Shown here one piece after another: positions 1 to 14,500 of a stretch of 64,000 nt of DNA. A model generated the notes under the pieces. That model saw nothing but the letters and a program-made list of their open reading frames with translations. It was not told the origin of the DNA and ran no database searches. Numbering within the stretch: position 1 is the first letter of the stretch; every line of letters starts with the position of its first letter. Made by a program: the position numbers and the translations under genes. The stretch covers positions 13,255,408-13,319,407 of the forward strand of contig NC_135550.1 of NCBI RefSeq assembly GCF_964340395.1. Direction: 5' to 3'. The DNA comes from Glandiceps talaboti (lineage: Eukaryota; Hemichordata; Enteropneusta; Spengelidae).

Positions 1-869
<869 letters not shown>

Positions 870-945
870 TTAAACACATACTAGTATTTTACTACAATAC
901 TTAGTTGCGTTAACTAAACTAGGGAGAGGAGACACGTCTCCAAAA

Positions 946-1057
946 ATTTACAAAACAAGGGAAATGATAGGTCTGCTTATTAAAGCACTACATAGTGTTG
1001 AATTTACAAAACAAGGGAAATGATAGATCTGCTTATTAAAGCACTATATAGTGTTGA
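946..1057. repeat. 56-bp direct duplication
   Basis: Two copies (946-1001, 1002-1057) of a unit starting ATTTACAAAACAAGGG, differing at about two bases. The surrounding 874-1239 is downstream of the SIAE stop codon and shows no gene. Confidence 0.9.
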
Positions 1058-1239
1058 AAAACAAGTGACAATGCTGCTTGTTGGTAAAAAGAAAGTTGTG
1101 CACGTACAGTGAAATATGCTGAATTAAGTAAAATACACATTTTAAAAGAATGTAGCGAATATCATTATTTTATTAGTTTTTCTGTTAAAAAGTTATTCTG
1201 GTCCTACGACCATGGAAGGTATATGTGAACAGTCACCAC

Positions 1240-2446
1240 TTATACCACAGTGACAATCTTGTTTTGAAAGGAAAAGAAAAAGATGGGAGATGGAAGTGTG
1301 CTGATTTTACTGTAAACTGCACATTGCTTGTAAACGCATGGATAGTCCCTCCATTCGTACCGTATAGCTTGCACTTTGAGACCTCCACATTGTTCAGTAG
1401 AAATCTTTACACCATAGACACTTATACTTGCAGTGACTGGTGCAGCTACCCAGTCAGTAGACATAATCGTACAGTTTGATGTGGTCGAACAGCAGACTTT
1501 GAAAAAAAAAGAAAAAAAGTAAATGTTGCTGAAAAAATATATCTAACTGTAACTATGAGTTGAATTATTCGTAAACGTACACTGTTTAACACACTAGAGT
1601 ATTAAACGTACACAGTTTATCACACTAGAGTATTAAACGTACACAGTTTATCACACTAGAGTATTAAACGTACACAGTTTATCACACTAGAGTATTAAAC
1701 GTACACATTTTATCACACTAGAGTATTAAACGTACACAGTTTATCACACTAGAGTATTAAACGTACACAGTTTACCACACTAGAGTATTAAACGTACACA
1801 GTTTACCACACTAGAGTATTAAACGTACACAGTTTTCTCGAATTCGTATCAAGTTTTAATTACTTGGGACATGTTTTTACTGATGACCTGAAAGACAATC
1901 GGGATATTTTGAAACAGCGTAGAGCACTTTGTGGTAGAGCCAACTTTTTATTGAGAAAGTTTTCTGCATGTACTATATCGGTGAAACTGCGTCTCCTCAC
2001 AGCGTTTTACAATAACATTTATGGAAACAATTTATGTTACAACAATGCATTCCAGAGGCTGATAGGACTTCCAAGTTCTGCCAGTGCATCTAGAATGTTT
2101 GTTTTCATTTCAGTTAATTCTCTCTCTGTTTTGAGAAGAAAGGCGACATTTAGGTTTATGTTACGTCTTTTTGACAGTCAAAATGTTCTAATTAATCATG
2201 TTGTTACATGTGATGTACGGTTTGCTGGGCTTCACACCCACTGGTTGAAGATTTTACATTGATTTTTTTTCTTTTGAAATAATACCTTTTGTAATATTTT
2301 TCTGTATTTTTTTTTATTTGTCTGTTTTGTAAAATTAAGCAGTCTTGTGGTATGTTTTTGTTCTTCTCTGGACTATGGGTCTGTAATACAGTTTAAATAT
2401 AAAATATATATAATACATACATACATACATACATACATACATACAT

Positions 2447-2501
<55 letters not shown>

Positions 2502-5500
2502 TACATACATACATACATACATGATGTCATTGTATGTATGATGAGATATGCGTGTAAAAAGTTGTACTTTCATGGTCCACAGTTTACCTCAAAGCCTGTG
2601 TTATGCTTCAGTTCGATTTCAGTCTTTGCATCATCATACACGATATCAATGGTGCTGCCGAGTGACCATACAGTGATGTTGGTAGGAAACGGTCCATTAT
2701 ACTTGACTGAGCTTTCTTTGTATGCAATGGCTCTACCAGCTAATGCTAACCGATATCCAACGTCTTGCTTGTACCGTGGATGTTGACTGTCAGGACAAAT
2801 GGATAATGATGCAATATGTCATAATGCAAGCAATCCTGTAATATAATACGCCAATTCTGAATCTGTCCCTGAATATTGGCAGGCAATGTATATGAAGGCA
2901 TATGTTATGCCACAGAATGATACCCCACCATTTAATGAATGCATGGTGAGGTAAAATATATCTAACATGATTCTCTCAGTCTAAAAGTTTCCCTCTTCTA
3001 TCAAAGAGTTGACCAATATAAGAGAAAACTGCGTCATAAAAATCTCTGTAAAATACACTTTTACCTCTAACAACCACATTGCAATTATTTGATATACTCT
3101 GATTCAAAAAATGTTTAACAGGACTTGTATCTAGTGTCACCTTTTCCCAGGTGTCTAGCAAACTTAATTCAAAGTCTGATAAAGACATTGGCAGGCACCT
3201 AATATTATAATCACTCTTTAGTAAAAGGGTTTAAAAACTTATCAAGTAAACTCACGCTCCCGCAGGTGATTGTGGGTCTCCTAAATCCATAGCAACAGCC
3301 ATGAATACATTTGGCATTTTTTCGTTCGGTACATAACCATAGTCTGCAGTTTGGTGCCACCTTATGGTAGGCCATCCAGTAATCACTGATGGGTCACCTT
3401 GAGATATAGATATCTGAAAAAAGTGGGAAAAAACCCACAACATCAAGAGTCAGTTGATTCAAATTTGTTACAGTGCTCCAGCTTTAACCTTCGGAAGTAA
3501 AAGTATGTACACGACATAAAATGTTTTGCCATGATATAGATTGAGGGTATACAAGATATAAACTGTTTCCATTCGATACCTGAAAAAGTACATATATGCA
3601 GTAGTTGACAGGATTGTCAGTTGTCCCATAGACTATGGTTGTCCGAGGTAGTATAGAGCCTTACATAGGCATACAGTTGTTCACTTGAACTTGACAAATT
3701 GGTAGATGTAGGGGTAGATAAACAAATTAAAACAACTGAAGCGCAAGTACCTGGACGAACCCAAAGGGAAATTGCTTATCCGTTTGCATATCACTTCCGA
3801 CGTGGAACTTTCTCCTCCAGTCTTCAATCATTGCCGGAAAAGTGCAAGAATAACTGTCTGGTGCTACTGCATTAGATTCACCTAAATGTCATTGAATCAC
3901 ACAAATTTTATGAATGTAATTATCTGGTATTAAATAAAAGTGGCATAACATTATATACTTTATGAATGTTATAAAAAAATGTAATAAATACTACGTAACT
4001 GCCCTTACCAAACTGAAAGCTCAGTCCAAAGCTGTCAAAGAGCTTTTTCAGAGCTTTTCAGCTCTGTGGCACACTACCAACAGCTCTATTGCAGACATTC
4101 AAAAATGTGTTGAGCTGCTGAATGTCTGCAACAGACTTCTAGGGTTTATGTCTGTTAGGAAAAAAATTCTTAAGCTCACTGACAGCTGTCTGCAGCTCAC
4201 CAACAGGTACCTGCAGTTTACTGGCAGCTGTCTTCAGCTACAGGAGTTAATTTCTAAATAATGTCTGTCAGGAGTGTTTACACTTTGCTTTGACGTGAGC
4301 AAAACGACTAGCAACAGACTTTTAGCAGCTCTTGTGCTGCAGGATGGTAGTTTCCAGAATCTTTTAAAGTTACTTGGACAGTGACAATGTGGACATACCA
4401 ATCCAAGGGTGCTTTGTTAATATGCTTCTGTGTCATAATAAATATTGCTTGGAATTAAACTTGCCTAAATACTTATTCACTAAAACATACATCAAATGTA
4501 TGCAGGTGAATATAGGTAATATTTATAAGAATGTCTGCAACACCATCAAATGACCAATAACTATGTACATTTACATGTTAAAATATATTTATTAAGTTTC
4601 ATTGTTAAGCATAAACACTGGAATCTGTTCTCGTTAAAATGTAAACCAGCTGCACGAACAACAAAATAAATCCTTACAGAATACCTCTAAAATAAAATGT
4701 ACATGTATTGTTGTATGCATTTATTACTTGCATCATTAACCCAGATTCTCACAACTTACTGAGATTCAATGTAACTGTTTTCTTAAATTATTTGTAATAT
4801 GTCACCCACAAAACAAAAATCCATTTTTAAATAATTTGTCAGATTTGATTGGACTACATTATTTTCTATACCTCTTGCTTTCTTTGGACCATCTTTGAAA
4901 AAAACAAACACTTATGATCATTTCTTGTCACGATTTTACTCTTTAACGGAAGAACGTTTGCATCTAACGTGTCACTACTGATTCGTTTCATTGCAACTTT
5001 ATTACTACATGTATAGTATGACATGATGATTACCAACCTTGGTACCATAGTACGCCCTTTATGGTCAAGTTAAGGAATGGGTGGATCATTGAATTCCACA
5101 ACACAGAATGACCTGCTGGTCCATGCTTCTCAAACCCTTCATCTATTTTGAAACTCAGTCTGTTAGATGTACCATTCGGAAGTTTACGCTGGTATTTGTA
5201 CTCACTGTAAACGGAATCCAAAACGAAATAAAATGGTACTATACTGCAATATAACGAGGGGTGAAATAAAGTGGTACTTTACTGCAATATAAAGAGGGGT
5301 GACATAAAGTGGTACTATACTGCAATATAACAAGGGGTGACATAAAGTGGTACTATACTGCAATATAAAGAGGGGTGAAATAAAGTGGTACTATACTGCA
5401 ATATAAAGAGGGGTGAAATAAAGTGGTACTATACTGCAATATAACGAGGGGTGAAATAAAGTGGTACTATACTGCAATATAAAGAGGGGTGAAATAAAGT

Positions 5501-8500
5501 GGTACTATACTGCAATATAACGAGGGTGAAATAAAGTGGTTCTATACTGCAATATAAAGAGGGGTGAAATGAAGGGGTACTATACTGCAATATAAAGAGG
5601 GGTGAAATAAAGTGGTACTATACTGCAATATAACGAGGGGTGAAATAAAGGGGTACTATACTGCAATATAACGAGGGGTGAAATAAAGTGGTACTTTACT
5701 GCAATATAAAGAGGGGTGAAATAAAGGGGTACTATACTGCAATATAACGAGGGGTGAAATAAAGGGGTACTATACTGCAATATAAAGAGGGGTGAAATAA
5801 AGTGGTACTATACTGCAATATAAAGAGGGGTGAAATAAAGTGGTACTATACTGCAATATAAAGAGGGGTGAAATAAAGTGGTACTATACTGCAATATAAC
5901 AAGGGGTGACATAAAGTGGTACTATACTGCAATATAAAGAGGGGTGAAATAAAGTGGTACTATACTGCAATATAAAGAGGGGTGAAATAAAGTGGTACTA
6001 TACTGCAATATAACGAGGGGTGAAATAAAGTGGTACTATACTGCAATATAACGAGGGGTGAAATAAAGCAATATAACGAGGGGTGAAAGGGGTTCCTTAG
6101 TTTACGTCTCATAGTGTGAAGAATCCAAAATTATAGAAATCTAATTTAATTTCCATTGCTGCATTTTACAAATACAGTGTATAACGATTGTCGGGGGTTT
6201 ATTCCATTTCAATCGAAAGAAGAACAAAGACGGAGTGTGACATTGCAATTATTTTGTACGTAAGTGGTTGTTGTACTGTCACCCAAACCTTCATAAGAAC
6301 ACCACAAAAGAGTTATATTATAATTTTCAAATACTTTCAACTCCTTTTCACCATTTCTTCCTGCTATGGACGAAGTACACCTAAACTGCTGAGTGATTAT
6401 TAGGTATAAAGAGCACTCAGTCCAACTGTGGAAACTATTGTGAAGATCTGTGAAGATGATTATGGATCATTATTGACAAGTCTCATTTTGGTTTCCTTTA
6501 TATCCTATATCAATCGGAACTATCTCAAACTTAGCTTGTGTGGTGATGAATTTAAATTTAACCCCAGTAATATTTCTTATTTTCTTTTTCTAATTTATCA
6601 CACAACATTGGCATATCGCATCACAGGAAACACACATGATTTACAAATATTTTACTTTGAACATTACTAACTATACAGTTGGAGTGACACTGTCATTATC
6701 TCCAAACTCAATATATATTACCTGTCCACGATGGTATTGCTGACAGAAAACGTGCGCGGGGTACGTTTTCCAGAATTTGCAGTAAGGTATGATTTTGTTA
6801 TTTTTTCCTCTGTGATATTGCACTTTTTTAACGAGTCAGGTGAAGACCATGCTTCGATTGGAGTTCCACCCCAACTGCTAGCAATCAGACCAATAGGATA
6901 TTTGAAATGGTTATATATATTTCGAGCATAGAACCAACACACTGCAGAGAAGTAAATTCTGGGTCCATGACCAACGGTATCTGAAAAAAAAGATGATAGG
7001 GCTATGAATATAAGCAATAAACAACAGTAACATCATACATCATGTTTTAGAATTAAGTGATAGGAGGGGTCAGCCTGTTTTTGGTTTTACAGATAGGGGG
7101 TCAGTGACTTTTTGACGGCCCAATTTAAGAATCTTTTAAAATACTAAACATGTAGAGTCATCACATTCTTCAGTCTTATCTAAAATGTGATGCCCTCATC
7201 ACTAAAGTCTCGTATTCTCAGGAAAAATGATAGCAATACCTATTGAAACGGAAGCTTGTCTAAATTATTGTCTTGACGCCCATGTCAACTACTGCAATAA
7301 AATTTTCTCTAACTGGGTGTTTGGCGACATGTATAAACAGCATCATGTCTGAACCCGAACACGGTAATTACAATTTCATGACAATAGAGAGGCCAGGCAT
7401 GTAGTGCCACCTGCATGCTGAATTTATGGAACATAGTTCCAAGACAGTAAAAATGTTTAAAAATTCCTTGTGAGGGTTCATTGCATAGTTCTGAGGCCTT
7501 GTGTAATTTACCTGGTTTAAGTATGGTAGGGACCATAGAGCTAATACTGTAAGAATGCATTTTTACCTGGTGAGGGTACAGACCATGGTTCTAAGACAGA
7601 CTCTAGATCATAAAACGTCCTCTTTGACTCTACTAAATCTGCTGTGAATAATCTGATGTGTGGATACTTGTATGCTTCCAGTAATTCCAAGCTTGCATTA
7701 AATGCCTATCAAAAAGCAAAACATAAACTCACTGTCAGATATAACGACATTGCAATTACATTATCTTATGCAGCTCAGACACAAGTTTGAACTCGTACCA
7801 CTATTTTCTAGTTTGGTCTAAGGACTGACACTGCAGTGTAGTGGAAAAGAGTGATCTTCAGTCGGCCAAACTCAGCCTCTGGACCACAGTAGGAAAGGTT
7901 TGGGGTAAAACAGACGTTGCTCATAGATATGATTATGGCATACATCATTTTATAAGCGGTATTCGATTCACTTTATCCCAGATCAATCCGTGAATGGAAC
8001 CTACTACTATCAATTGTTCGTGCAGCCACAGACATCAACTCTTTCAAACACTTCTCCATCAAGTAAACTTTCAAGAACTGCAAACTAGAGCACTCCAAAT
8101 ATTGTAAACTGATCACATTACTAAAGTACAACACTAACCTGTGCGTGATAACCGCAAGGTGTTTTGTACAGTATAAAGCAGATCTAGAAGCAGAATTGGG
8201 AGGCACTCAGGAAAAATCAAGCATGTTTAAATAGGATTTATGTTAACACAAATCAAAAATAACTACAACAACTTGACCATAAAAACCTGTAATAACAAAA
8301 ACTAGATGAACAGGCTTACTTCATTGACAGTGAACTGCATATTGCTTTGACCACTACATAACCACACATCGCCAAACAACACGTCTCGTAGAATAATAGC
8401 TTGGGTGATATTAGAAATACTGCGATGATTTATTTGGATATCAAAAGGTCCACTGGGAGGCATGACATCAAGGGTGACCTTCCAGATCCAGTCTGTCTCT

Positions 8501-11500
8501 GGTCCTAAAAATATAACGCAACAACGGAAATAATGAATATGGGGGCCCGTTCTGGTCACAATTATGTAGTGTGCTAGAATTAATTTAATGTAGTCTAGAA
8601 TTAATTTTTATAATGACTGCAATTAATATTATGCACTCCTTGAATTAATTAAATGTGTTTTAAATTAATTTCATGTCGAATAGAATCAATTTTTATATTA
8701 ACTGCAATTAATATTATGTATTCCAAATGTGTTTTGATTAATTTTATGCATTGTAATTAATTTCATGTATTCCTTGAATTAATTAAATGTGTTTCCGATT
8801 AATTTTATATACTGGTCTTAATTTTAGGTAGTCTAGAATTGATTTTATGTATTCCTGGAATTAATTTCATGTTGTCTATTTTGTGTATGTGCTGAATTAA
8901 TTTTGTGTATGTGCTGAATTAATTTTATGTATGTGCCGAATAAATTTTGTGTATGTGTCGAATTAATTTTGTGATGTGTCGAATTAATTTCGGCCATACA
9001 ATCCTTTGCGCGAATTAATTTTGGCCCTACAATCCTTTGCGCGAGATTTCTTATTCAAAATGGCGGCCCATAGTGGTGCTCGGCGGCTTGTCATTCGAGA
9101 AAGGAATCAAGGAGGATTCTACCAATTTTTGCTCAATCTAAAATCAGTTGTTTGAGTTTTTCTGTCTCGCCTGAATTTAGGATCGACAGATGATCTATAT
9201 GAAGTTAAGTTTCGAATGTTTGATGCCACAGGGACTTTGTCTTTGCTTTTGGATGACTTAGCGAGAGGAGGGCCTTATCCAACGTAGCTTCAATGTTTTG
9301 TGGGGTTTTTCGTCTGTTTTGGTGAGTTTTTAAGTGTAAGTGTTTAACCCGCACCTAACGCTACAATTCCTAGTGCAGGAATTCCAATCAGCTGATGCGA
9401 TGCGGATCTGCATCGCACATATCAATCCCTATTTTCGCCAAAATATCGAGGTCTACGGAAAATCTGACATTTCCTAACCGCAACACTTCATAGGAATCCC
9501 CCGCAGCACAATCGACGCCCCGATCTGCCCTTTCCCCCCGTCAAAAACGGCCGCCGAACATGCGAAACTAGAAAACTTTCGCGGCTACGAGATCTCGGCA
9601 AATGTATCGAGTGATCAACGACCTTCGTTTTCAAAATAGTCAAGTTTCGCATGTTCGGCGGCCGTTTTTGACTGGGGAAAGGGCAGATCGGGGCGTCGAT
9701 TGTGCTGCGGGGGATTCCTAAGAAGTGTTGCGGCTAGGAAATGTCAGATTTTCCGTAGGTAGGTCGATATTTTGGCGAAAATAGGGATTGATACGTGCGA
9801 TGCAGATCCGCATCGCATCAGCTGATTGGAATTCCTGCACTAGGAATTGTAGCGTTAGGTGCGGGTTAAACACTAAAACTTAAAAAGTCACCAAAACAGA
9901 CGAAAAAACCCACAAAACTGCAACAAGACGCTACAATTATTGCAGCTAAATCCAACGGGATTACCTTCCCATATTATACAAGTAGCATGTAATATAACAT
10001 CGATACAACTTGGACCTGGACGAAGGCGCTTTTCGTCTTCGTTGAATAGTCAAAACACTCACTTGAAGCATATCAGCAATTTTCTACCATGGGTTTAAGA
10101 GGGAACGCAAGTGTTCCTATTGGTGTTTTGAAATTTCCAAGCGCCTTCGTCCAGGTCCAAGTCACAGTTGCTTGTAAACTGTTATTCCTTTCCTAAATGG
10201 TTTTATTCTTGTCTATGACCGTCCTAATACAGAACAATGACGTTATTATAGGGATTGGCGATATTCTTATAAAATCGGTAGCGATGTCATACTCCCCCCC
10301 CCCCCCCCACATGCATTATTACAACACGGTGTTGTATGTATATGTTTGTAGGGGGTATGACATCGCTATCGCCAATCCCTATAATAACGTCATTGTTCTG
10401 TATTAGGACCGTCATAGACAAGAATAAAACCATTTAGGAAAGGAATAACAGTTTACAAGCGACTATGGTCCAAGTTGCATCACAGGGGACCCAGGAACCG
10501 TGTGACAAACAAAACAAAACAAACAAATAAATAAACTATCAAATAAATGACAAATGAACAAATGAACGAACGACAAGTATAGGGACAAACAAAATAATTA
10601 AATAAACCAGCAAATAAACATATACTCATGGGGGTATACTAGATATGTTTTTTTTCTATACAGATAGTGATGGGTATAGAAAATAAACATATCTAGTATA
10701 CCCCCATGATTATCTGTTCATTTGCTGGTTTATTTAATTCTCAAATATTAAGTCAAAGATTGATGTAAACTTAGCAGTGCTACTTGTATAATATAGGAAG
10801 GTAGTCCCGTTGGATTATCATCCACATCTGCGGCCCAAAATGAACCACTGTTTTCAATGCCTACGCTACACGCACGACGGGTCGTACGACCAGATTTCGG
10901 TCGTGGATGTTCGTTATCATATATGCATAGGGCTACAGTAATAAATACCCGGATGTTCGTTTGACCTCGGACACTAAATTTATTCTAGATTGTCTGTCGA
11001 TCCTAAATTCAGGGGAGACAGAAAAACTCGAACAACTGAGCAAACATTGGCAGAATCCTCCTTGATTCCTTTCTCGAATGACAACCCGCGTACCCGCTGA
11101 GCACCACCGACTGCGAGCTGCCATTTTGAATAAGAAATCTCGCGCAAAGGATTGTAGGGGCAAAATTAATTCGACACCATACACAAAATTAATTCAGCAC
11201 ATACACAAAATTAATTCGTGACATACACAAAATAAATTCAGCACATGCACAAAATTAATTCGGGACATACACAAAATTAATTCAGCACATACAAAAAATT
11301 AATTCAGGACAAATAAAAATAATTCGGCACATACATATAAAAATAATTCGGCACATAAAATTAATTCGTGACATAAATAAAAATAATTCGGCACATACAT
11401 AAAAATAATTCGGCACGTACATAAAATTAATTTGGGGCATACATAAATTAATTCTAGACAACATGAAATTAATTCCAGGAATGCATAAAATTAATTCAAG

Positions 11501-14500
11501 GAATACATAAAATTAATTCAAGACTACATAAAATTAAGACCGGTGTATAAAAATAATCAAAACACATTTAAGTAATTCAAGGAATACATAATATTAATTA
11601 CAGCAGTAGTTTTATTATTAGTACATAATTGTGACCAGAACGGGCCCCCATAAATGAACACCACTTTATGTCACCCCTCATACAGTTGTCCAAATCAGTG
11701 ATCACATTGTCAACAAACAAAACACACATAATTTGGACAAGTGTATGCGCTGAACTTTACTTGTCAAAGGCAATGTAAGACTTCTTTTCTGATTACACTT
11801 GATATTTAACATTATGATGAATAGGGACTATAATTTGCGGGAAAAAGGACGACATCAACCACAGATTGTTTTAGTAGTGAGGTTAAAAAATAGCACCGAT
11901 GGCATTATGCACAACTGATATTGAAATCCATCCTGTTATTTTATAAAGAAGGTACTAGTATTCTACCAAGTAGTTTTGAAGTTTTCATTTTTTACCAAAA
12001 CTCTGAAGTAATGTGCATATATCAATAATTTTTTTTTTTTTTCAAAAGTCAACTTTTATTAATATCCCTTTGAAAGAATATATACATCGTGAAGCTCACA
12101 AAGCATTAGCAAACTCTTTCAACATTTTGTTCTTTTTATTATAATTGATATAAAATATTTCTTCTCTTATTATTTGTTCAATATCTCTTCTTTCCAAAAT
12201 TCTCGCTTTATATACGGCAAAAGTCGCCACCATCAAGATTAAATTAAATACATCAAAAGTCTTACAATATATCCTGTATCCATACACAATGTGCTTCCAC
12301 AGCAGTCTTACGTTCATTCTATACAATTGATTGATTATATTAATACATTTTCTCCAGAACTGCTTGACAGCTTTACATTCATAAAGAAAATGTTTACTGT
12401 CTTCAATATTTTTACAGATCTCACAGAATGGATTATTCATTATTTTCCATTTAAACAAATTTTCTTTGGGTGGGATTTTGTTGTATAATAGATAATAATT
12501 AAATTGTGCTATTTTTTAACTGGCATACATTTAATTTTTTCTACCCATATTTCCTTCCAGTTACAATCTTTCCCACAATCCTTTTCCCAAATCTTAGGAT
12601 CATACGTTTTAACACCACTATTACTTACTATGTTCCAGTAAAAATCTTTACATGCAAAATCAAACATGTCTTTGTATTCTCCGTTGAAAGCTTTTTTTCT
12701 TAGCTGTATCCTACCAAATCTTATATAAATCTTATCGCTAACTTCACATATAATTCTGTACCAAGTTTTGGGGATTGCTTTTTTTACCTCTATATATTGT
12801 GCAATCCAGTTTCTCTTACATTTCAATTTGTCCAGTAGAGTACTGTATCTAATAAAATTCCTGACTCAATCCATTCTTTGAAAAACAACACAGACTTGTA
12901 ACCAGCATTTAAATGTCGGTTTCCCCAGATAATTTGTTCTCCAATTGAACTAGGTGTTAAATTAAGATTGTCATTATTAACATGTTGGCGACGCAACGCA
13001 TATATCAATGATGCATACAAATATAAATGCCCAATTATAGGTGGAAAATGAGCATTGTCACCAAAGCTTACTGAAATATGTTGGCAAAGCTGATACTAAA
13101 TAAGCATACTAAATACTTAATTGTGTACAACCTCTACATAAAATGGTTTCGCCCAGACAGTAGAATTGCACTAAGTCAACTTGACCCATGTGATGACTCC
13201 AGCAAAACTGTTTTAAAAGTGACTACATGTCTCGGTAATTACCAACTGAATTTTAGGTGTGCCTAGCTATATATAAATTATAAGCATTGTCGCAAACCAC
13301 GACCGTTTTACGATACCGTTCTTAACAAGCCGGTCCCTACTTTTATTTCGAAGTGAAGAAATAATAGCTCTGGTTTGCGAGAATATATATTAGGGGTAAA
13401 TTGGTAAATGAGCAGCCGGGTTTCCCTCTAAAATACATGTAGACTTCAAAATTTATATGAACCTGTTTTAATCATAGTGTCTAAGATTTAATTCAGCTGT
13501 GCTAAAAACAGGTCTAGGTTGCAACCTTAAACAGATGTTAATCTTTACGTCTTTGACACAAATATGTGAAGTAGTCCATAAAAGATTTAATGATTTCATT
13601 GCATCAATAAAACAAGAAAATTTCATTTCCACGTTGAAGTCAAATAGCATTTTGTAATACAACAAATCACATTTTGAAACGTAAAATGCACATTTCTGAT
13701 GCGATCATTTTCATTTGAACAATTTCCCAACTAGACACCCAAGGTAATGGACCCACCAAATATCATGGCAATCTGTTCAGCGGTTTTTGACTTTAAGTTG
13801 TTTACACACACACTGTGACACAGACAGACAGACAGACAGACAGAGAGACAGACAGACAGAGAGACAGACAGACAGACAGACGCCAGGCAAAACCTCTGTT
13901 CAGTTGTGCTAAAAAATGGGGACAAGAAAAAATTTCACAGTTCAGACAAGGTCATGCCACTGTAGATTCATGGATTTTTTTCTTCCATCAAAACCCAAAA
14001 CACAATGACCCCTCCCCATCCAAAATTTTCAAAACAGGATAATCCCCACTGCCAATTTCGAGTGATCCTCGCTATAAATCCACTGCGCCCCCCCCCCCCC
14101 AGCCTAATAAACTGACTAAGTAATATCTCAACCAAATACCAAATCAATCGACACACACACACACAGTTGCACATACACATACATTCTGTGACTGAAGTAC
14201 TTTACTGAGTGTTCAGTTGTGCTAAAAATATCACCTTGAGAGGTATACGTCGAATAGACTCTTCCTTTCAACATCAATTCAATGTCTGCGTTCTTCTCTC
14301 CATATCCCCATACGATCGACTGGTATGGTTCCATTTGTAACACCATGTGGTCACCATAATAACTAGCCAAACGGAAAACAGGAGCTGGAGCTTTAAAAAG
14401 AAGCAAATTCTGAGTGACTTCTTAGTTTTGTTTTTGTAAAAAAAAAATGTCTACCTACAGGAAATCTGTTAAAACATCTAGTACCTACAGGAAATCTGTA

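Larger units (their letters stand above)
8540..11650. mobile_element. 3.1-kb foldback (long inverted repeat) element with TA flanks
   Basis: The two ends are perfect inverted repeats over 29 bp (8540-8568 and 11622-11650, starting TGGGGGCCCG), flanked on both sides by TA. The outer arms are AT-rich series of GAATTAATTTNATGTA-like units (8570-9010, mirrored 11160-11620), followed by a matching unique part (9050-9215, mirrored about 10960-11140). No transposase reading frame is visible. It lies in SIAE intron 2, and its left end is only 35 bp from the acceptor of exon 3. Confidence 0.85.

Noticed and set aside
2976-3188. Extra SIAE exon between exons 8 and 9
   Set aside because: Exons 8 and 9 join in frame and match the family without it; the sequence instead resembles LINE ORF2.
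3962-4261. 99-residue plus-strand frame rich in Leu and Gln
   Set aside because: It lies in a SIAE intron and consists of degenerate CAGCTC/CTGTCT repeats; the periodicity explains the frame.
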